A DNA stretch of 64,000 nt from Cunninghamella blakesleeana (Eukaryota > Mucoromycota > Mucoromycetes > Mucorales > Cunninghamellaceae), in contig JAFCIZ010000002.1 in the NCBI GenBank assembly GCA_017871115.1, positions 827,501-891,500 of the forward strand. The letters run 5' to 3'. Each line of letters starts with the position of its first letter. The first letter of the stretch is position 1. Below are positions 27,187 through 39,000 of this stretch, piece after piece. Under the pieces are notes generated by a model. It saw only the letters and a program-made list of their open reading frames with translations, made no database searches and had not been told where the DNA came from. Made by a program: the position numbers and the translations under genes.

Positions 27187-30100
27187 ATGTTTGATGAAGA
27201 TAATAATGATCCTTTTTCCAATATTTTATCTGGAAAATTAGTAGAAGATGATTTTGATGATATTGATGAGTCAGATTCTTATGAAACACCTATAGAAAAA
27301 CAAGAAAAAGATCAAACAAAACGTCAAAGAAGCCCTTCACCAGATCTTAAAAAAGAAGAAAATGAAATTAAACGATTACGGCTTGAAGATTTACATCATG
27401 CTCAACCTATTGTTGCAGATACTTTTGAAGAAGAAACTTCTCGAGAAGTGACCAATGTTCCTGGTTTACAAGGTGCTCCCGTTATGGCTGAACCTCAATT
27501 GACACTTAAACATCAGGTTAGCATAAATATAAACCTTATTAGAATAAATAAATATATACATATATATAAAACAAACTTATTTATATTATTATTCTTTATA
27601 AATACATTAATATATTTTTTTTTTCCTTTTTTTTCCTTACTACCTATAATCAAATACATAGCTTAGACACGAAGTAGCCGTACCACCTAATTATCCATAT
27701 GTACCTTTATCGCAACATGTACCATCGAAAGATCCAGCTCGTACTTATCCATTTCAACTTGATCCTTTCCAACGTGCAGCAGTATCTTCTATTGAACGTA
27801 ATGAAAGTGTATTAGTTTCAGCCCATACATCAGCTGGTAAAACAGTTGTAGCTGAATATGCTATTGCTCAATGTCTTAAAAATAAACAGCGAGTCATTTA
27901 TACTTCACCTATTAAAGCTTTATCTAACCAAAAATTCCGTGAATTTACTGAAGAGTTTGGTGATGTTGGATTAATGACTGGGGATGTGACAATTAATCCT
28001 AATGCTTCTTGTTTAGTCATGACAACTGAAATTTTACGAAGTATGTTATATCATGGTTCTCAAATTATTCGTGAAGTTGCTTGGGTTGTTTACGATGAAA
28101 TCCATTATATGCGTGATTCAGGTAATATAAAATTTAAATAAATGAAATGAAATGAATAAATGAAAGTAACTAATACATTTTTTTATGCTTTTTTTTTTTT
28201 TTTTTACTTAGAACGTGGTGTTGTTTGGGAAGAATCAATTATCTTATTACCACATGCAGTCAGATACGTCTTTTTATCAGCTACTATTCCTAATTCTATG
28301 GAATTTGCAGAATGGATCTGTAAAATCCATGAGCAACCATGTCACGTCGTTTATACAGATTTCCGTCCAACACCATTACAACACTTTTTATTCCCATCTG
28401 GTAGTGAAGGTATTTATTTAGTTGTGGATGAAAAGAGTAATTTCCGTGAAGAAAATTTCCAAAGAGCTATTGCTGCATTAACTGAAAAACAAGGTGCCGA
28501 TCCAAGTGATCCTTATGGACGTAAAGTCAATGGTAAAAAGGGACCTAAAACAGCAAAAGGTGGTGCCAACGATACCCCCTCTGATATCTATCGTATTCTT
28601 AAAATGATCATGACCAAAAACTATCACCCTGTAATTGTGTTTAGTTTTTCAAAAAAAGAATGTGAAAGTAATGCACTTCAATTATCAAAATTAGATTTTA
28701 ATGATTCCAATGAAAGTGATATGGTCGTCCAAGTTTTTAATAATGCCATCGCTACTTTAAACGAATCAGATAGAGATTTACCTCAAATTCAACAATTATT
28801 ACCTTTATTAAAACGTGGTATTGGGATCCATCATGGTGGTTTATTGCCCATCATGAAAGAAACAATTGAAGTTCTTTTCCAAGAAAATCTTTTAAAAGTC
28901 TTATTTGCTACTGAAACGTTCTCTATTGGTTTAAATATGCCTGCTAAAACTGTTGTGTTTACCGATGTTAAAAAATTTGATGGTAAAGCTCAACGTTGGA
29001 TTACTTCTGGTGAATATATCCAAATGTCTGGTCGTGCTGGTCGTCGTGGGCTTGATGAACGTGGTGTGGTTATTATGATGATTAATTCAAAAATGGAACC
29101 TGCTGTTGCTAAAGGCATGGTTAAGGTAACCTATATATATAAAAACAATTTTTTTAAAAAAAAATAAGAAAAAAAGAAAAAAGAAAAAATAAGTAATTAA
29201 TTTATACTTTTATTCTTATTTTTTTTTTTTAATATTCAGGGTGAATCTGACCGTATGAATTCTGCTTTCCATCTTAGTTATAATATGGTGCTTAATCTTC
29301 TTCGTGTGGAAGGAATTAGCCCTGAATTTATGTTGGAACGCTGTTTTTACACCTTTCAAAATGATTGCAACATCCCTAAATATGAACAAGAATTATTAAA
29401 ATTAGAAGAACAAAAGAATGCAATACTAATAGAAAATGAATCAGAAATCAAACAATATTATGAAATTCGACAACAAATAGATATCTATGCAGAAAATGTC
29501 CGTGAAGTGATCACCCATCCAACTTATTGTTTACCCTTTTTACAGCCTGGTCGTTTAATACACATCAAATATGAAGATTTAGATTTTGGATGGGGCGTAT
29601 TTGTCAACATGAGAAAGGCATATGAGCGTGGCAAACCAAGATCGGATGAAAACATGTATTATGTATTAGACGTCTTATTAAATTGCACAAAGGAAAGCGA
29701 AGTATCAAAAGATGTAACTGGTAAAGCAACTGGGTTCTATCCTGCTGAAAATGATAGCGATGGCGATTTTCTTGTCGTACCAGTTTTACTTAAAACTATT
29801 CAAGGTATCAGTCACATTCGTATTAAATTGCCAATGGATCTTAAAAGACGTGATAACTTGGCATCAATTAAAACCTCTATCAAACAAGTTAAAAGAAAAT
29901 TCCCCAATGATTCCATTCCTCTCTTGGACCCTATTGAAAATATGAATATCACAGACCCCATGTTTAAAAAACTTGTCAACAAAATTATCATTTTAGAACA
30001 ACAATTAAAGGAACACCCATTATCTAATTCTGACGATATAGCAGAAATATATGATAAATACAAAGAAAAAAGAGATATTCTTAATCAAATCAAAGCTGTG

Positions 30101-30980
30101 AAACGTAAAATAGCAGATGCTCAAGCCATTGTACAATTAGATGAACTTAAAAATAGAAAACGTGTTATGCGAAGGTAAGAAAAGAAAGAAAAAATAGATG
30201 GAAATAGAAGGAAAAAAAAAAAAAAAAAAAAGAGAGAAGAAAGAAAAGGGAATATACAAATTAAGTATTTATTTAATTTTTTATTTTTTATTTTAGACTT
30301 GGTTTTACTTCACAATCAGATGTAGTTGAAATGAAAGGGCGCGTAGCATGTGAAATTAGTACTGGAGATGAATTATTATTAACAGAAATGATATTCCAAG
30401 GTGTATTTAATGATTTAACAGTAGATCAATGTGTAGCATTATTAAGTTGTTTTGTTTTTGATGAAAGAGTGGAACAAAAATCACAATTAGCAGATGAGTT
30501 AGCTGGACCACTACGTCTTATGCAAGAAACAGCTCGTCGTATAGCAAAACTTTCTATTGAATGTAAATTGGATATAGATGAAACACAATATGTATCTAAA
30601 TTTAAACCTGAATTAATGGATGTGGTCTATGCTTGGTGTAAAGGTGCTCAATTTGCCCAAATATGTAAAATGACTGAAGTATATGAAGGTTCTCTTATTC
30701 GTGTAATCCGTCGATTAGAAGAATTACTTCGTCAAATGGCTTCCGCTGCCAAAAGCATTGGAAATACTGATTTAGAAAATAAATTCTCAGATGGTAAAAT
30801 AAATATACATTAATAATAGTAGTAACAATTATATATACATATATTACAATAATGATAATAATAATACTTATTTATTTACTAATAACAATATTTTATTTTT
30901 TACTCTTCATTTAAAAAAAATAAATAGGTATCAACAAAATTCATCGTGATATTATCTTTGCAGCTTCATTATACCTTTAA
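27187..30980 (+). CDS. MTR4: Mtr4/Dob1-type DExH RNA helicase
   Basis: Six exons: 27187-27516, 27662-28121, 28212-29125, 29240-30174, 30297-30793 and 30928-30980. The N-terminal about 110 residues are acidic and variable. The Ski2-like helicase core follows: [13 protein letters not shown] (Q-motif region), motif [18 protein letters not shown], Ia [15 protein letters not shown], motif [21 protein letters not shown], then [53 protein letters not shown], and motif [17 protein letters not shown]. The insert before the C-terminal helical bundle has the arch (KOW) landmark FLQPGRLI. The protein ends in IIFAASLYL, the Mtr4 signature. The closeness of the whole to Mtr4, not Ski2, rests on this tail and the arch. 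Mtr4 feeds RNA to the nuclear exosome within TRAMP. Confidence 0.95.
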
Positions 30981-31864
30981 TTATGGTTTATGTATTGAAG
31001 GAATAATATTGAAAAAAATCATCATTGTCAAAAAAGAAAATGAAAATATACATCTATGTAAATAATTAAAAAAAACTCTAGCATATTCTTAATAATTGAA
31101 AATAATAATCACTACGATAAAATATAAAAATAACCCTTTAAAAAAAAGAATAATAGATTTAATTCTTGATTATAATAGTTATCATATCTAGTTCTCTTTT
31201 ATAATATTATATTTATCATCAATCCTTATTTTTTAGAAATAAAGAAAAGGGATATTATTTTATTCATATCCCTATTAATAAGCATATTTTATTTATTTTA
31301 TCGTTATAAATACATATTGACGTATTTTTACATTGAAATTACACTACAATATACAAAATTTTTAATTATATAGTTTTAAATATAGTATTATATATAAAAA
31401 AAGCATATTATTTCAGGAGCTAGCTTTTAAGTCATGAACAAATTATTACATTTTGTTTAATTGCCTGTTACTAACATATTTATATAAGTAAATACTTATT
31501 ATGACATAACGTAAATAAAACTTTATTTTCCAATTTTTGTTCCCTTTTTGTAGTTAGCATAATATTTATTTATTTTTTATTTATCTTAATTTTTACATTA
31601 TAGAATCACGCTACGTTAAAATAATTAAGATAGCTTTCAACTACTATTTTATCCTTATATCCTTATAAAAGCTTGGTAGGAGAACTTTAAATCATCTAAT
31701 TTAACTTTCTAATGAAAGGTAAAAAGTCTATTATTTCAAATTTTACTTAATATTATTAATCGTTACATAAAGTTAATATTTTTATTTTAATATCATTAAT
31801 CTTTGTCAATAATTTATTTATTATAATGCAATAATTTCTACTCCACATTGTATTCTATTTTATT
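30981..31864. other. Intergenic, A/T-rich
   Basis: About 0.9 kb between the Mtr4 gene and the first recognisable LTR remnant. It shows no ORF above chance, no tRNA and no clear LTR similarity. It may include older unrecognisable repeat sequence. Confidence 0.4.
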
Positions 31865-32051
31865 ACCGTTACGGGATGGATCCATTTGGATCATTTTGAA
31901 TATCAATCTTGGTTAAATATTTTTAGCATTTCTTATTACCTTCGATATCAAATTTATTGATACTTTAATGTTGAATTTGACATTAAAAATGATATTTCTA
32001 TTTTAAAATTTTAATATAAAATGCACGACCTTATTTCATTTTTGAAAAATC

Positions 32052-32534
32052 TGTGACAATGATACTACTAATGGAGATCCTCAAAAATTAGGTACTGCTT
32101 TTTGGATAACCGCTCCAGGAGTGACCACTTCACACAGTAGTCATTTTCATTACTTTTCTCTACTCTCCCTATATATTAAATGTTTTTTTAATTTTTTTAA
32201 AATATAAATAGAATCAATCTTTTTCTCTTTCTTTCTTTCAAATTGTCAATTTTTATAATAAATTATTATCTACTAAATAATTATTAAACTTGTTCACTTT
32301 ATAAAACAACTTTTATATTTATTTACTTGAATATTTTTAAACAACTCTGATTCAAACTACTTTAAATTTTATATATTTTTTCTTTTTTTATTTTTATTTC
32401 TTTATATTAAATCGTTCTACTTATAAAACGGGGGACTGGTACTCATTGGAGCTTTATTATAAACTCGAAATACAACTTGTAATACTTATTCCTCAATTTA
32501 AGAAAATAAACCTAAACCAAAAACTCACATAATA
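32052..32534 (+). repeat. Solo LTR, second family (LTR-B), copy A
   Basis: Begins TGTGACAATG and ends near ACATAATA, about 483 bp. Shared with copy B are AATTAGGTACTGCTTTTTGG, AGTCATTTTCAT-like text, ATAATAAATTATTATCTACT, and the motif ACTGGTACTCATTGG. It lacks about 270 bp present in copy B. No convincing target duplication was seen. It sits inside the older main-family LTR. Confidence 0.65.
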
Positions 32535-32565
32535 TTGATCATTATCTAATGTTAATCTATTTTAT

Positions 32566-33318
32566 TGTCGACAATGGTGATACCAATGGCGCTCCTTAAA
32601 ATTAGGTACTGCTTTTTGGGGTAGCTACACCTGGAGTAGCTACACCTGGAGTAGCCGCACCTGGAGTGGCCACTCCATACGATAGTCACTTTCATCTCTT
32701 TTCCCTACTCTCAATATACTTTAAACAATTTTTTTTTAATTTTTTTAAATATAAATAGAACCAATTTTTTTCTCTTTCTTTCTCTTAAATTGTCAAATTT
32801 TTATAATAAATTATTATCTACTAAATAATTATTGAACTTGTCCACTTTATAAAACAAACTTTATAATTTTAAATTTTTTTATTTTAACTTACTATAACAT
32901 ATTCAATTATTGAACTTATCTATTTTTTTTTTAAATTATTTTATTTTTATTTTATTTTTACTTTATAATATTTTATATTATTATATACTATTTTTATTTT
33001 ATAATATTTATTCACTTAAATATTTTATACTACTGATCTAAATCATTTAAACTCTTTACTACTATTTTACTCGGCGGTCATTAAACTTTTGCTTTAATCC
33101 TGCTTATATTTTACTTATAATCTTTATTTTATTTCTTTTTAATTTTTTTTATTTTATTTTATTTATTTTTTTATTAATTTTTTCCTTTATATTAAGTCGT
33201 TCTACTTATAAAACAGGAACTGGTGCTCACTGGAAACTTATTATATACTCCAAATATAACTTATAATACTCATTCCTCATTTCAAAAAAATAAATCTTAA
33301 CCAAAAACCCACATAACA
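32566..33318 (+). repeat. Solo LTR, second family (LTR-B), copy B, with TTAT target duplication
   Basis: A 753-bp LTR, from TGTCGACAATGG to ACATAACA. It is flanked by TTAT at 32562-32565 and TTAT at 33319-33322, a 4-bp target duplication. It contains TTATAAAACAGGAACTGGTG then CTCACTGG, resembling the promoter/PBS-like segment of the main family. It interrupts the old main-family LTR, which gives the order of insertion. Confidence 0.8.
32621..32665 (+). repeat. Three tandem 15-bp repeats in LTR-B
   Basis: Units are GTAGCTACACCTGGA twice, then GTAGCCGCACCTGGA, followed by a partial GTGGCCACTCC. LTR-B copy A carries only one equivalent unit, so the array expanded in copy B. Read in one frame the units give a Gly-Val-Ala-Thr-Pro pentapeptide, but a stop lies just upstream, so I do not call a gene. 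Confidence 0.85.
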
Positions 33319-33395
33319 TTATTATAATTTTGTTGACCTTTATTCGATTATATGATTTATTTTTATTTTATTTATCTAAACTAAGTAGTATCTAT

Positions 33396-33983
33396 TGTTA
33401 TGGTATGGCTGAACTTACCATACCTAAATAATCCTCGAAATAATTTTTAAATACATATATATTCATTTATATATATGTATATATAAATATATATATGTAT
33501 CTGCATATATAAATATATGCAGGTATAAATATATTAACCTTATATTTTATTTATATTTTATCTTATTTATATATCTTATATTATATATTTTATCTAACTT
33601 ATATTTACTCCCTTATTTATATTGACCTTTATATATACTTAAGAGTCTGTGTTTAAATTCAGATTTTTTTTATATATAAAGAAGCGAAATTTTTATTTTA
33701 TTTTTGAAAAATCAGTTAATACGAAGTTAATATTCAGTTAATTTTGAATAAAAGAAAGATTTCTATATATTAAATTCTCTTAACTCATCTTTTTAGCTAA
33801 AGATTATTTTTATTTTATATTAATATTGTTGATTACTATCCAATATTACTTTATATTATTTTATTATAATAATCGTTGATCTTTATCCGATATTATATTT
33901 TATTTTATTTTAAGTTTATTACTTTGTTTATATAATTGTTGATCTTTATCCAATTATATAATTTATTTTATTTTACTTTATTA
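33396..33983 (+). repeat. Left part of a main-family LTR (type-1 start), interrupted by element 1
   Basis: Starts TGTTATGGTATGGCTGAAC directly after CTAT, at the same position of the older LTR where element 2 inserted into another LTR. It continues through the family's TTAACTCATCTTTTTAGCTA and GTTGATCTTTATCCAATTAT blocks. It stops at 33983, where the very similar element 1 5' LTR begins, so its 3' part is missing here. Confidence 0.75.
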
Positions 33984-34704
33984 TGTTATGGTATGGTTGA
34001 ACTTATCATACCTAAATAATCCTAAAAATAATTTTTAAATATATTTTTAAACAAGTGTTTTTGCATATATAAATATATGCATATATATATATATTAACTT
34101 TATATTTTATCCAATAGTATTTCATAATTTTATATATATTTATTTATTTTATCTTTTATAACTTTATCAATTTATACTCCTCCTTGTTATAATGGTCTTT
34201 ATAACTTACCTACCAATCTGGGTTTGAATTCAGATCATTTTTATATATAAAGGAGCGAAATTTTATTTTATTTGGAAAAATCAGTTAATACGAAGTTAAT
34301 ATTCAGTTAATTTGAAATAAAGATTTTTATATATTAAATTCTCTTAACTCATCTTTTTAGCTAAAGATTATTTTTATTTTATATTAATATTGTTGATTAC
34401 TATCCAATATTACTTTATATTATTTTATTATAATAATCGTTGATCTTTATCCGATATTATATTTATTTTATTTTATTTTTACTTTGTCTATATAATTGTT
34501 GATCTTTATCCAATTATATAATTTATTTTATTCTATTTTATTATTTTAATTTTATTTTAAATTATCAATCTAAACTAAGTTGTATCTACTTATAAAACAA
34601 GATACTGGTGCTCACTGACAACTAAACTAAACTAGAAAACTATCTACTTTCCAAAACTATAAAAGGAAATTCTATTTTTCAAACAACCAAAAATTTACAC
34701 AACA
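33984..34704 (+). repeat. Element 1 5' LTR (type 1, 721 bp)
   Basis: TGTTA start and ACACAACA end (TG...CA). It carries two TATA-like boxes, TTATAAAACAAG at about 34,590 and CTATAAAAGGAAATTC at about 34,660. The second lies about 45 bp from the LTR end and is the better core promoter candidate. Between them lies ACTGGTGCTCACTGACAAC, which repeats the PBS core. Confidence 0.85.
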
Positions 34705-34709
34705 TATTT

Positions 34710-34727
34710 TGGTGCTCACTGGCGGGG
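34710..34727 (+). promoter_or_regulatory. Primer-binding site, element 1
   Basis: TGGTGCTCACTGGCGGGG begins 5 nt after the LTR end. TGG is the complement of a tRNA CCA end. The matching tRNA 3' end would read AGTGAGCACCA; I cannot assign the amino acid, and it is not the nearby tRNA-Lys(UUU), whose 3' end is ATAGGGCG. Confidence 0.7.
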
Positions 34728-34879
34728 GATATACTAAAAATCCAGGGAAACACTAATTATCAAGGAATAACTAAATCTATAAAAGAATATAATCAAGAAT
34801 ACTTAAATTCAAGTAAACAACTACTTTAAAAATATACAAACTTTATCATCCTATTTCAAAAACTTATCTTTATATTCCA

Positions 34880-36016
34880 ATGGAAAATCCACAAAAATCA
34901 AGTATCGAGCAAACCGCGTTGGAAAATCATGATTATCACCATGATCCTAACCTTGCTGCTAAGCTGAAGCTTAATCTTTTAACTTTTTCAGGTTCTGATG
35001 ACGAAGACTTTCGTTATTTTGAAAAGTCCTTGGAAAATTATTTTAAATTATCTAGAGTTGGTATGGATAGAAGGGCAATTATCTTGAAGGTGCAATTGTC
35101 TGGTCCTGCTGAATTCTATTTTGAACAATTAGAACAAGATCCAAATATGGCTAACGACTATCAAAAATTGATGAATGCTTTAAGGGAAAAGTATGTCACC
35201 AAAGAATTGATATTATCATACGAAATTGCACTTGGTACTATTAAACAAGGCAATGACGAAAGACCAAAGAACTTTTTGGCACGTATCCAAGAAATGGCAA
35301 GATTGGCACAATTGAAGGATGACCATATTATATTGATGAGATTCCGTGCTGGTTTAAAAGAAGAAATCAGAATGCACTGTATGGATCAAGGTGCTGAAAC
35401 ATTGAATCAATGGTATAACTATGCTGAAAATTGGTGGAAGACAAGACACATACAATCATTACCATCTGTATGTAATCTTACCAATGCTAATAGATTTTCT
35501 GGAGGCCATAAAAAGAAGTCAAATAATAATAATTATGGTGATTATAATGGCAATACATCATTAAATACAGCTGAACATGTTGATGGAGAAGCTGCATTCA
35601 TGCAAAAACTTTTAGGTCATATGGAAAAATTGATAAACACCAAATTGGAAGACAAAAGAGGTTCGTACAATAACCAGAGAAACAACAACAATAATAATCG
35701 TAACAACCAATCATATAATGGACCTAATAATTATAACAGAAATAATAATCAAAAATACAGAAATAATCAGTATAGCAATTATCGTCAATATAATAATAAT
35801 AACAACAACAATAATCATAATTATAACAATCAATATTTACCTGAAAATAATTATAATAACAGAGATTATTATCATCAAGGAAATCAAATGCAAAATAACA
35901 ATAATTATAATCCACAATATAATTATCCACAACAAAATCCTTATAATAATCCATCAAATAATAATCCACCAAATAATAATCAAAATAACACACCAGTTAA
36001 TGGTTCAAAAAACTAA
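34880..36016 (+). CDS. gag: Gag, element 1 (Asn-rich C-terminus, no zinc knuckle)
   Basis: 378 residues. The core, about residues 30-190, resembles the retrotransposon Gag capsid family: LLTFSGSDDEDFRYFEKSLE, VQLSGPAEFYFEQLEQDP, LREKYVTKELILSYEIALGT, NFLARIQEMARLAQLKDD, FRAGLKEEIRMHC. A second half (about 205-378) is almost entirely Asn, Tyr and Gln with scattered Arg. The usual CCHC zinc knuckle is absent, so RNA binding may rest on the Arg/Asn/Tyr tail, a prion-like composition that could also help assembly (inference). ATG at 34880 follows a leader of about 170 nt after the PBS. The stop at 36014-36016 lies directly behind the slippery heptamer AAAAAAC. Confidence 0.93.
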   Translation: MENPQKSSIEQTALENHDYHHDPNLAAKLKLNLLTFSGSDDEDFRYFEKSLENYFKLSRVGMDRRAIILKVQLSGPAEFYFEQLEQDPNMANDYQKLMNALREKYVTKELILSYEIALGTIKQGNDERPKNFLARIQEMARLAQLKDDHIILMRFRAGLKEEIRMHCMDQGAETLNQWYNYAENWWKTRHIQSLPSVCNLTNANRFSGGHKKKSNNNNYGDYNGNTSLNTAEHVDGEAAFMQKLLGHMEKLINTKLEDKRGSYNNQRNNNNNNRNNQSYNGPNNYNRNNNQKYRNNQYSNYRQYNNNNNNNNHNYNNQYLPENNYNNRDYYHQGNQMQNNNNYNPQYNYPQQNPYNNPSNNNPPNNNQNNTPVNGSKN

Positions 36017-36057
36017 ATAGGGCAATTGTTACAGATGGTCAATTGGAAATCCCTATT
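36007..36057 (+). promoter_or_regulatory. -1 ribosomal frameshift signal gag to pol, element 1
   Basis: A_AAA_AAC (36007-36013) is a canonical X_XXY_YYZ slippery heptamer in the gag frame, immediately before TAA. Pol is open in the -1 frame through this point. Downstream, AATAGGG (36016-36022) pairs perfectly with CCCTATT (36051-36057). Inside it CAATTG (36023-36028) pairs with CAATTG (36040-36045), giving a two-part hairpin. All of it is identical in element 2. Confidence 0.85.
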
Positions 36058-39000
36058 ACAAAATCCATCCATCCAAATAATAATCAACTATATCAAGAAA
36101 ATAATATTAATAAATATCACAATTATAATACACCAAATAATTCTAACACAAATACACGATATTATAATACAAATACTTACGTTCCACATAACATAATGGA
36201 CAACCATAATGATTATTTATCAGCACAAAATCATTATTATCTTCAAAATATATTAGATAGTGATCAAGAAATCAATGATTGTGATTTTAATGTTGCTGCA
36301 AATCCAAAACCACCAGTTGTTGAAAAAGCAATAAGAAAACCACGTACAAGGAAGACTATAGAAAAACCAAGTACATCAGCAGCTGCTACAAAATCTATTC
36401 CACAACAAGTACAACAAGATATTCGTGATCATACACATGTTCCACCACAAAATAATCCATTTTTCCAAAACGTATTTTCACAGCATTCAAATCAAGATGT
36501 AACTGAACCTTCTAAATCAAATAATAATGATATGATGGAAGAAGTACAAGTAATAAATGACAAAAGGAAAAAAGTATCCATTCAAGAACCACCTGTTGAT
36601 AAAAAGAAGAAGACACCAAAAAGGAAATCACAACCATTACCAATAAATTATAATATTTCTGAAGATATATTACATCAAAAAGCTAATATTAATGTTGGAG
36701 ATCTTATAACTATATCCGCTCCATTAAGAAGAGAATTGATTACAGCTTGTAGACAATCAAGAATAAAAAGACCAGTTGATAAAGGTAAGGAAAAAGATGT
36801 ACAGCTAAATTCTATTGATAATAGTGATGTTGTAACTACTGCTGCATATGCCGATATAATGGTGAATGATGTAAAAGTTACTGGATTAATTGATTGTGGA
36901 GCTGCAAGAGCTTGTATGTCCAGGGCAATGATGAAATCATTAGATCTAGAAATTGATGCACCATCTACAAGTATTTTTGTAATGGGAAATGGTACTAAAC
37001 AACCTGCACTAGGTGTAATTCATGATGTTCCTATTACTGTTGGTGAAGGATTAACTATACCAATTGATGTTGAAGTATTACCAAAGTGTCCACAACATAT
37101 AGTGTTAGGTACTAGTTGGTTGGATCATGCACAAGCAGTAATTAACTTTAAAATAGGTACTTTAAAGGTGACTTATAAACGTCGTACACAAGAAATTCCA
37201 ATTACATATATAAAAACAAATGAACGTCCATATACATATCAACGTGTTACAAATGTTAAATATGAATTGGAACAGCCACAAGGTGAAGAAGTAGCTGATA
37301 ATCTATCAAATACTAGTGAATCTGAAGATGATACTGATTCTAATGATGAAGATTCGATTGATGACGAAGAATCTACTGATAGTAATGAAGAAGATGCTGT
37401 ACAAGATGATGAAGACTTTTATCTAATGGATGATCATGAAAAAAGTCCAGTAATCCAAACACGTCCAAATAAAGATGAAGGTACTATGATGATATTAAGT
37501 GGAAGTACTGGTTTATCAATACCACCTTATCATATTTGTCAAATCAATTATGCTATTGATGAAAATATAATTGTTCCATATTTTAAACGTCTTGACGAAT
37601 TTTTGGACAAGCACGAAGACTTTGATGTAATCTTGGAAATTATAAATAAAACTGAAGACATGATGGAAATACCGCCAAACAACATACTAGGTGAATTCAT
37701 AAATAGGAAACAATTTCCAATACAAAAGGATCCATATGTCGAATATACTGGTTATGATTTTGAAGACCACTATAGAGATTTACCACCTTCGCTGCTGGAA
37801 GATGATACTGAAGAAATTATACTTGATCCTAATATAAAAGGAAAAATCCAAATGGGTGATATACCTGAAGAATATAAAAAGAAATTTTATAAATTAATAC
37901 ACCATTATCAAGATATCTTTGATTGGAATAATGATAAAATGGGAAAAACTACATTAATAGAACACGAAATAATATTAAAAGAAAATACATTACCTATCAG
38001 ACACAGACCATATAGATTGGGACCAAGTGAACAAGAATATTTGAAGAATGAATTAGACCGTCTTTGTGAATTGGGAATTATAAAACCTTCAAATTCTCCT
38101 TTTACTGCACCAATTATCTTAGTCAAAAAGAAGAATGGTGAATATCGTATGGTAGTTGACTATCGTAAACTGAATACACATACAAAAGTTGATTCATATC
38201 CGCTACCACGTATTGATGATTTAATTGACGAACTTGGAAAATCAAAAATATTTTCTGCTTTGGATTTAAGATCTGGTTTCCATCAAGTTCCATTAAAAGA
38301 ATCAAGTAAAGAATTAACTGGCTTTACAACTAAATTTGGTACTTATCAATATGAAATGCTGCCAATGGGATTGGTGAATAGTCCTGCTACCTTCCAAAGA
38401 TTAATTGATATCTGTTATAAAGATTTGCTGCATAGTAATCTAGTTGCATTTATTGATGATCTTAATGTACATTCTAAAAACTTGGATCAACACCTAATTG
38501 ACTTGGAAAGATTATTCGAATATACTAGAAGAGGTGGATTGGTGTTTAATATTGAAAAGTGTATATTCTTTAAAGATGAATTAAAATTTTTAGGCTACAT
38601 AATAACTGCTGAAGGAATCAAGACTGATCCAGATAAAATTGCAAAGGTTAAAGATTATCCAATACCAAAAACAATTAAACAAGTTAGAGGCTTCTTAGGT
38701 TTAGCTTCATATTACAGAAGATTTGTAAAAGGATTTGCTGCTACTGCTAGGCCATTACATGAGCAAACAAAAACCAAAAAGAGAATACCATGGACAGAAG
38801 ATACAACAAAAGCTTTTGAAAAATTAAAGGAAAATCTAATCAATGCTCCAATATTAAGAAGACCTGATTTTGATAAACCATTCATTGTTGTATGCGATGC
38901 TTCACAACTAGGACTAGGTTCTATATTAACACAACTAGATGATGATGGTCGTGAACATCCTATAATATTTGCCAGTAGAGGATTGAAGAATAGTGAATTA

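Larger units (their letters stand above)
31865..33395 (+). repeat. Old LTR of the main family, split by later LTR insertions
   Basis: The stretch 31865-32051 resembles the start of element 2's LTR: GTTACGGGATGG against GTTGCGCGATGG, then related text to TTTTTGAAAAATC. Main-family text resumes at 32535-32565 (TTGATCATTATCTAATG against TTGATTACTATCCAATA) and again at 33319-33395 (GTTGACCTTTATTCGATTAT, ending CTAAACTAAGTAGTATCTAT). The gaps are filled by two copies of a second LTR type. The LTR is then interrupted by another main-family LTR at 33396. Divergence from element LTRs is high, so this is an old layer of the nest. Confidence 0.65.

Noticed and set aside
35724..35993. Antisense and +1-frame ORFs over the Asn-rich Gag tail (also 43992-44294)
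   Set aside because: They are mirror products of AAT/ATT repeats (runs of Ile/Tyr/Asp) and shadows of gag.
36043..36045. Start of pol as an independent ORF
   Set aside because: The frame's first candidate start is TTG, not ATG, and the frame is open upstream through the gag overlap into the AAAAAAC heptamer, so frameshifting explains it better.
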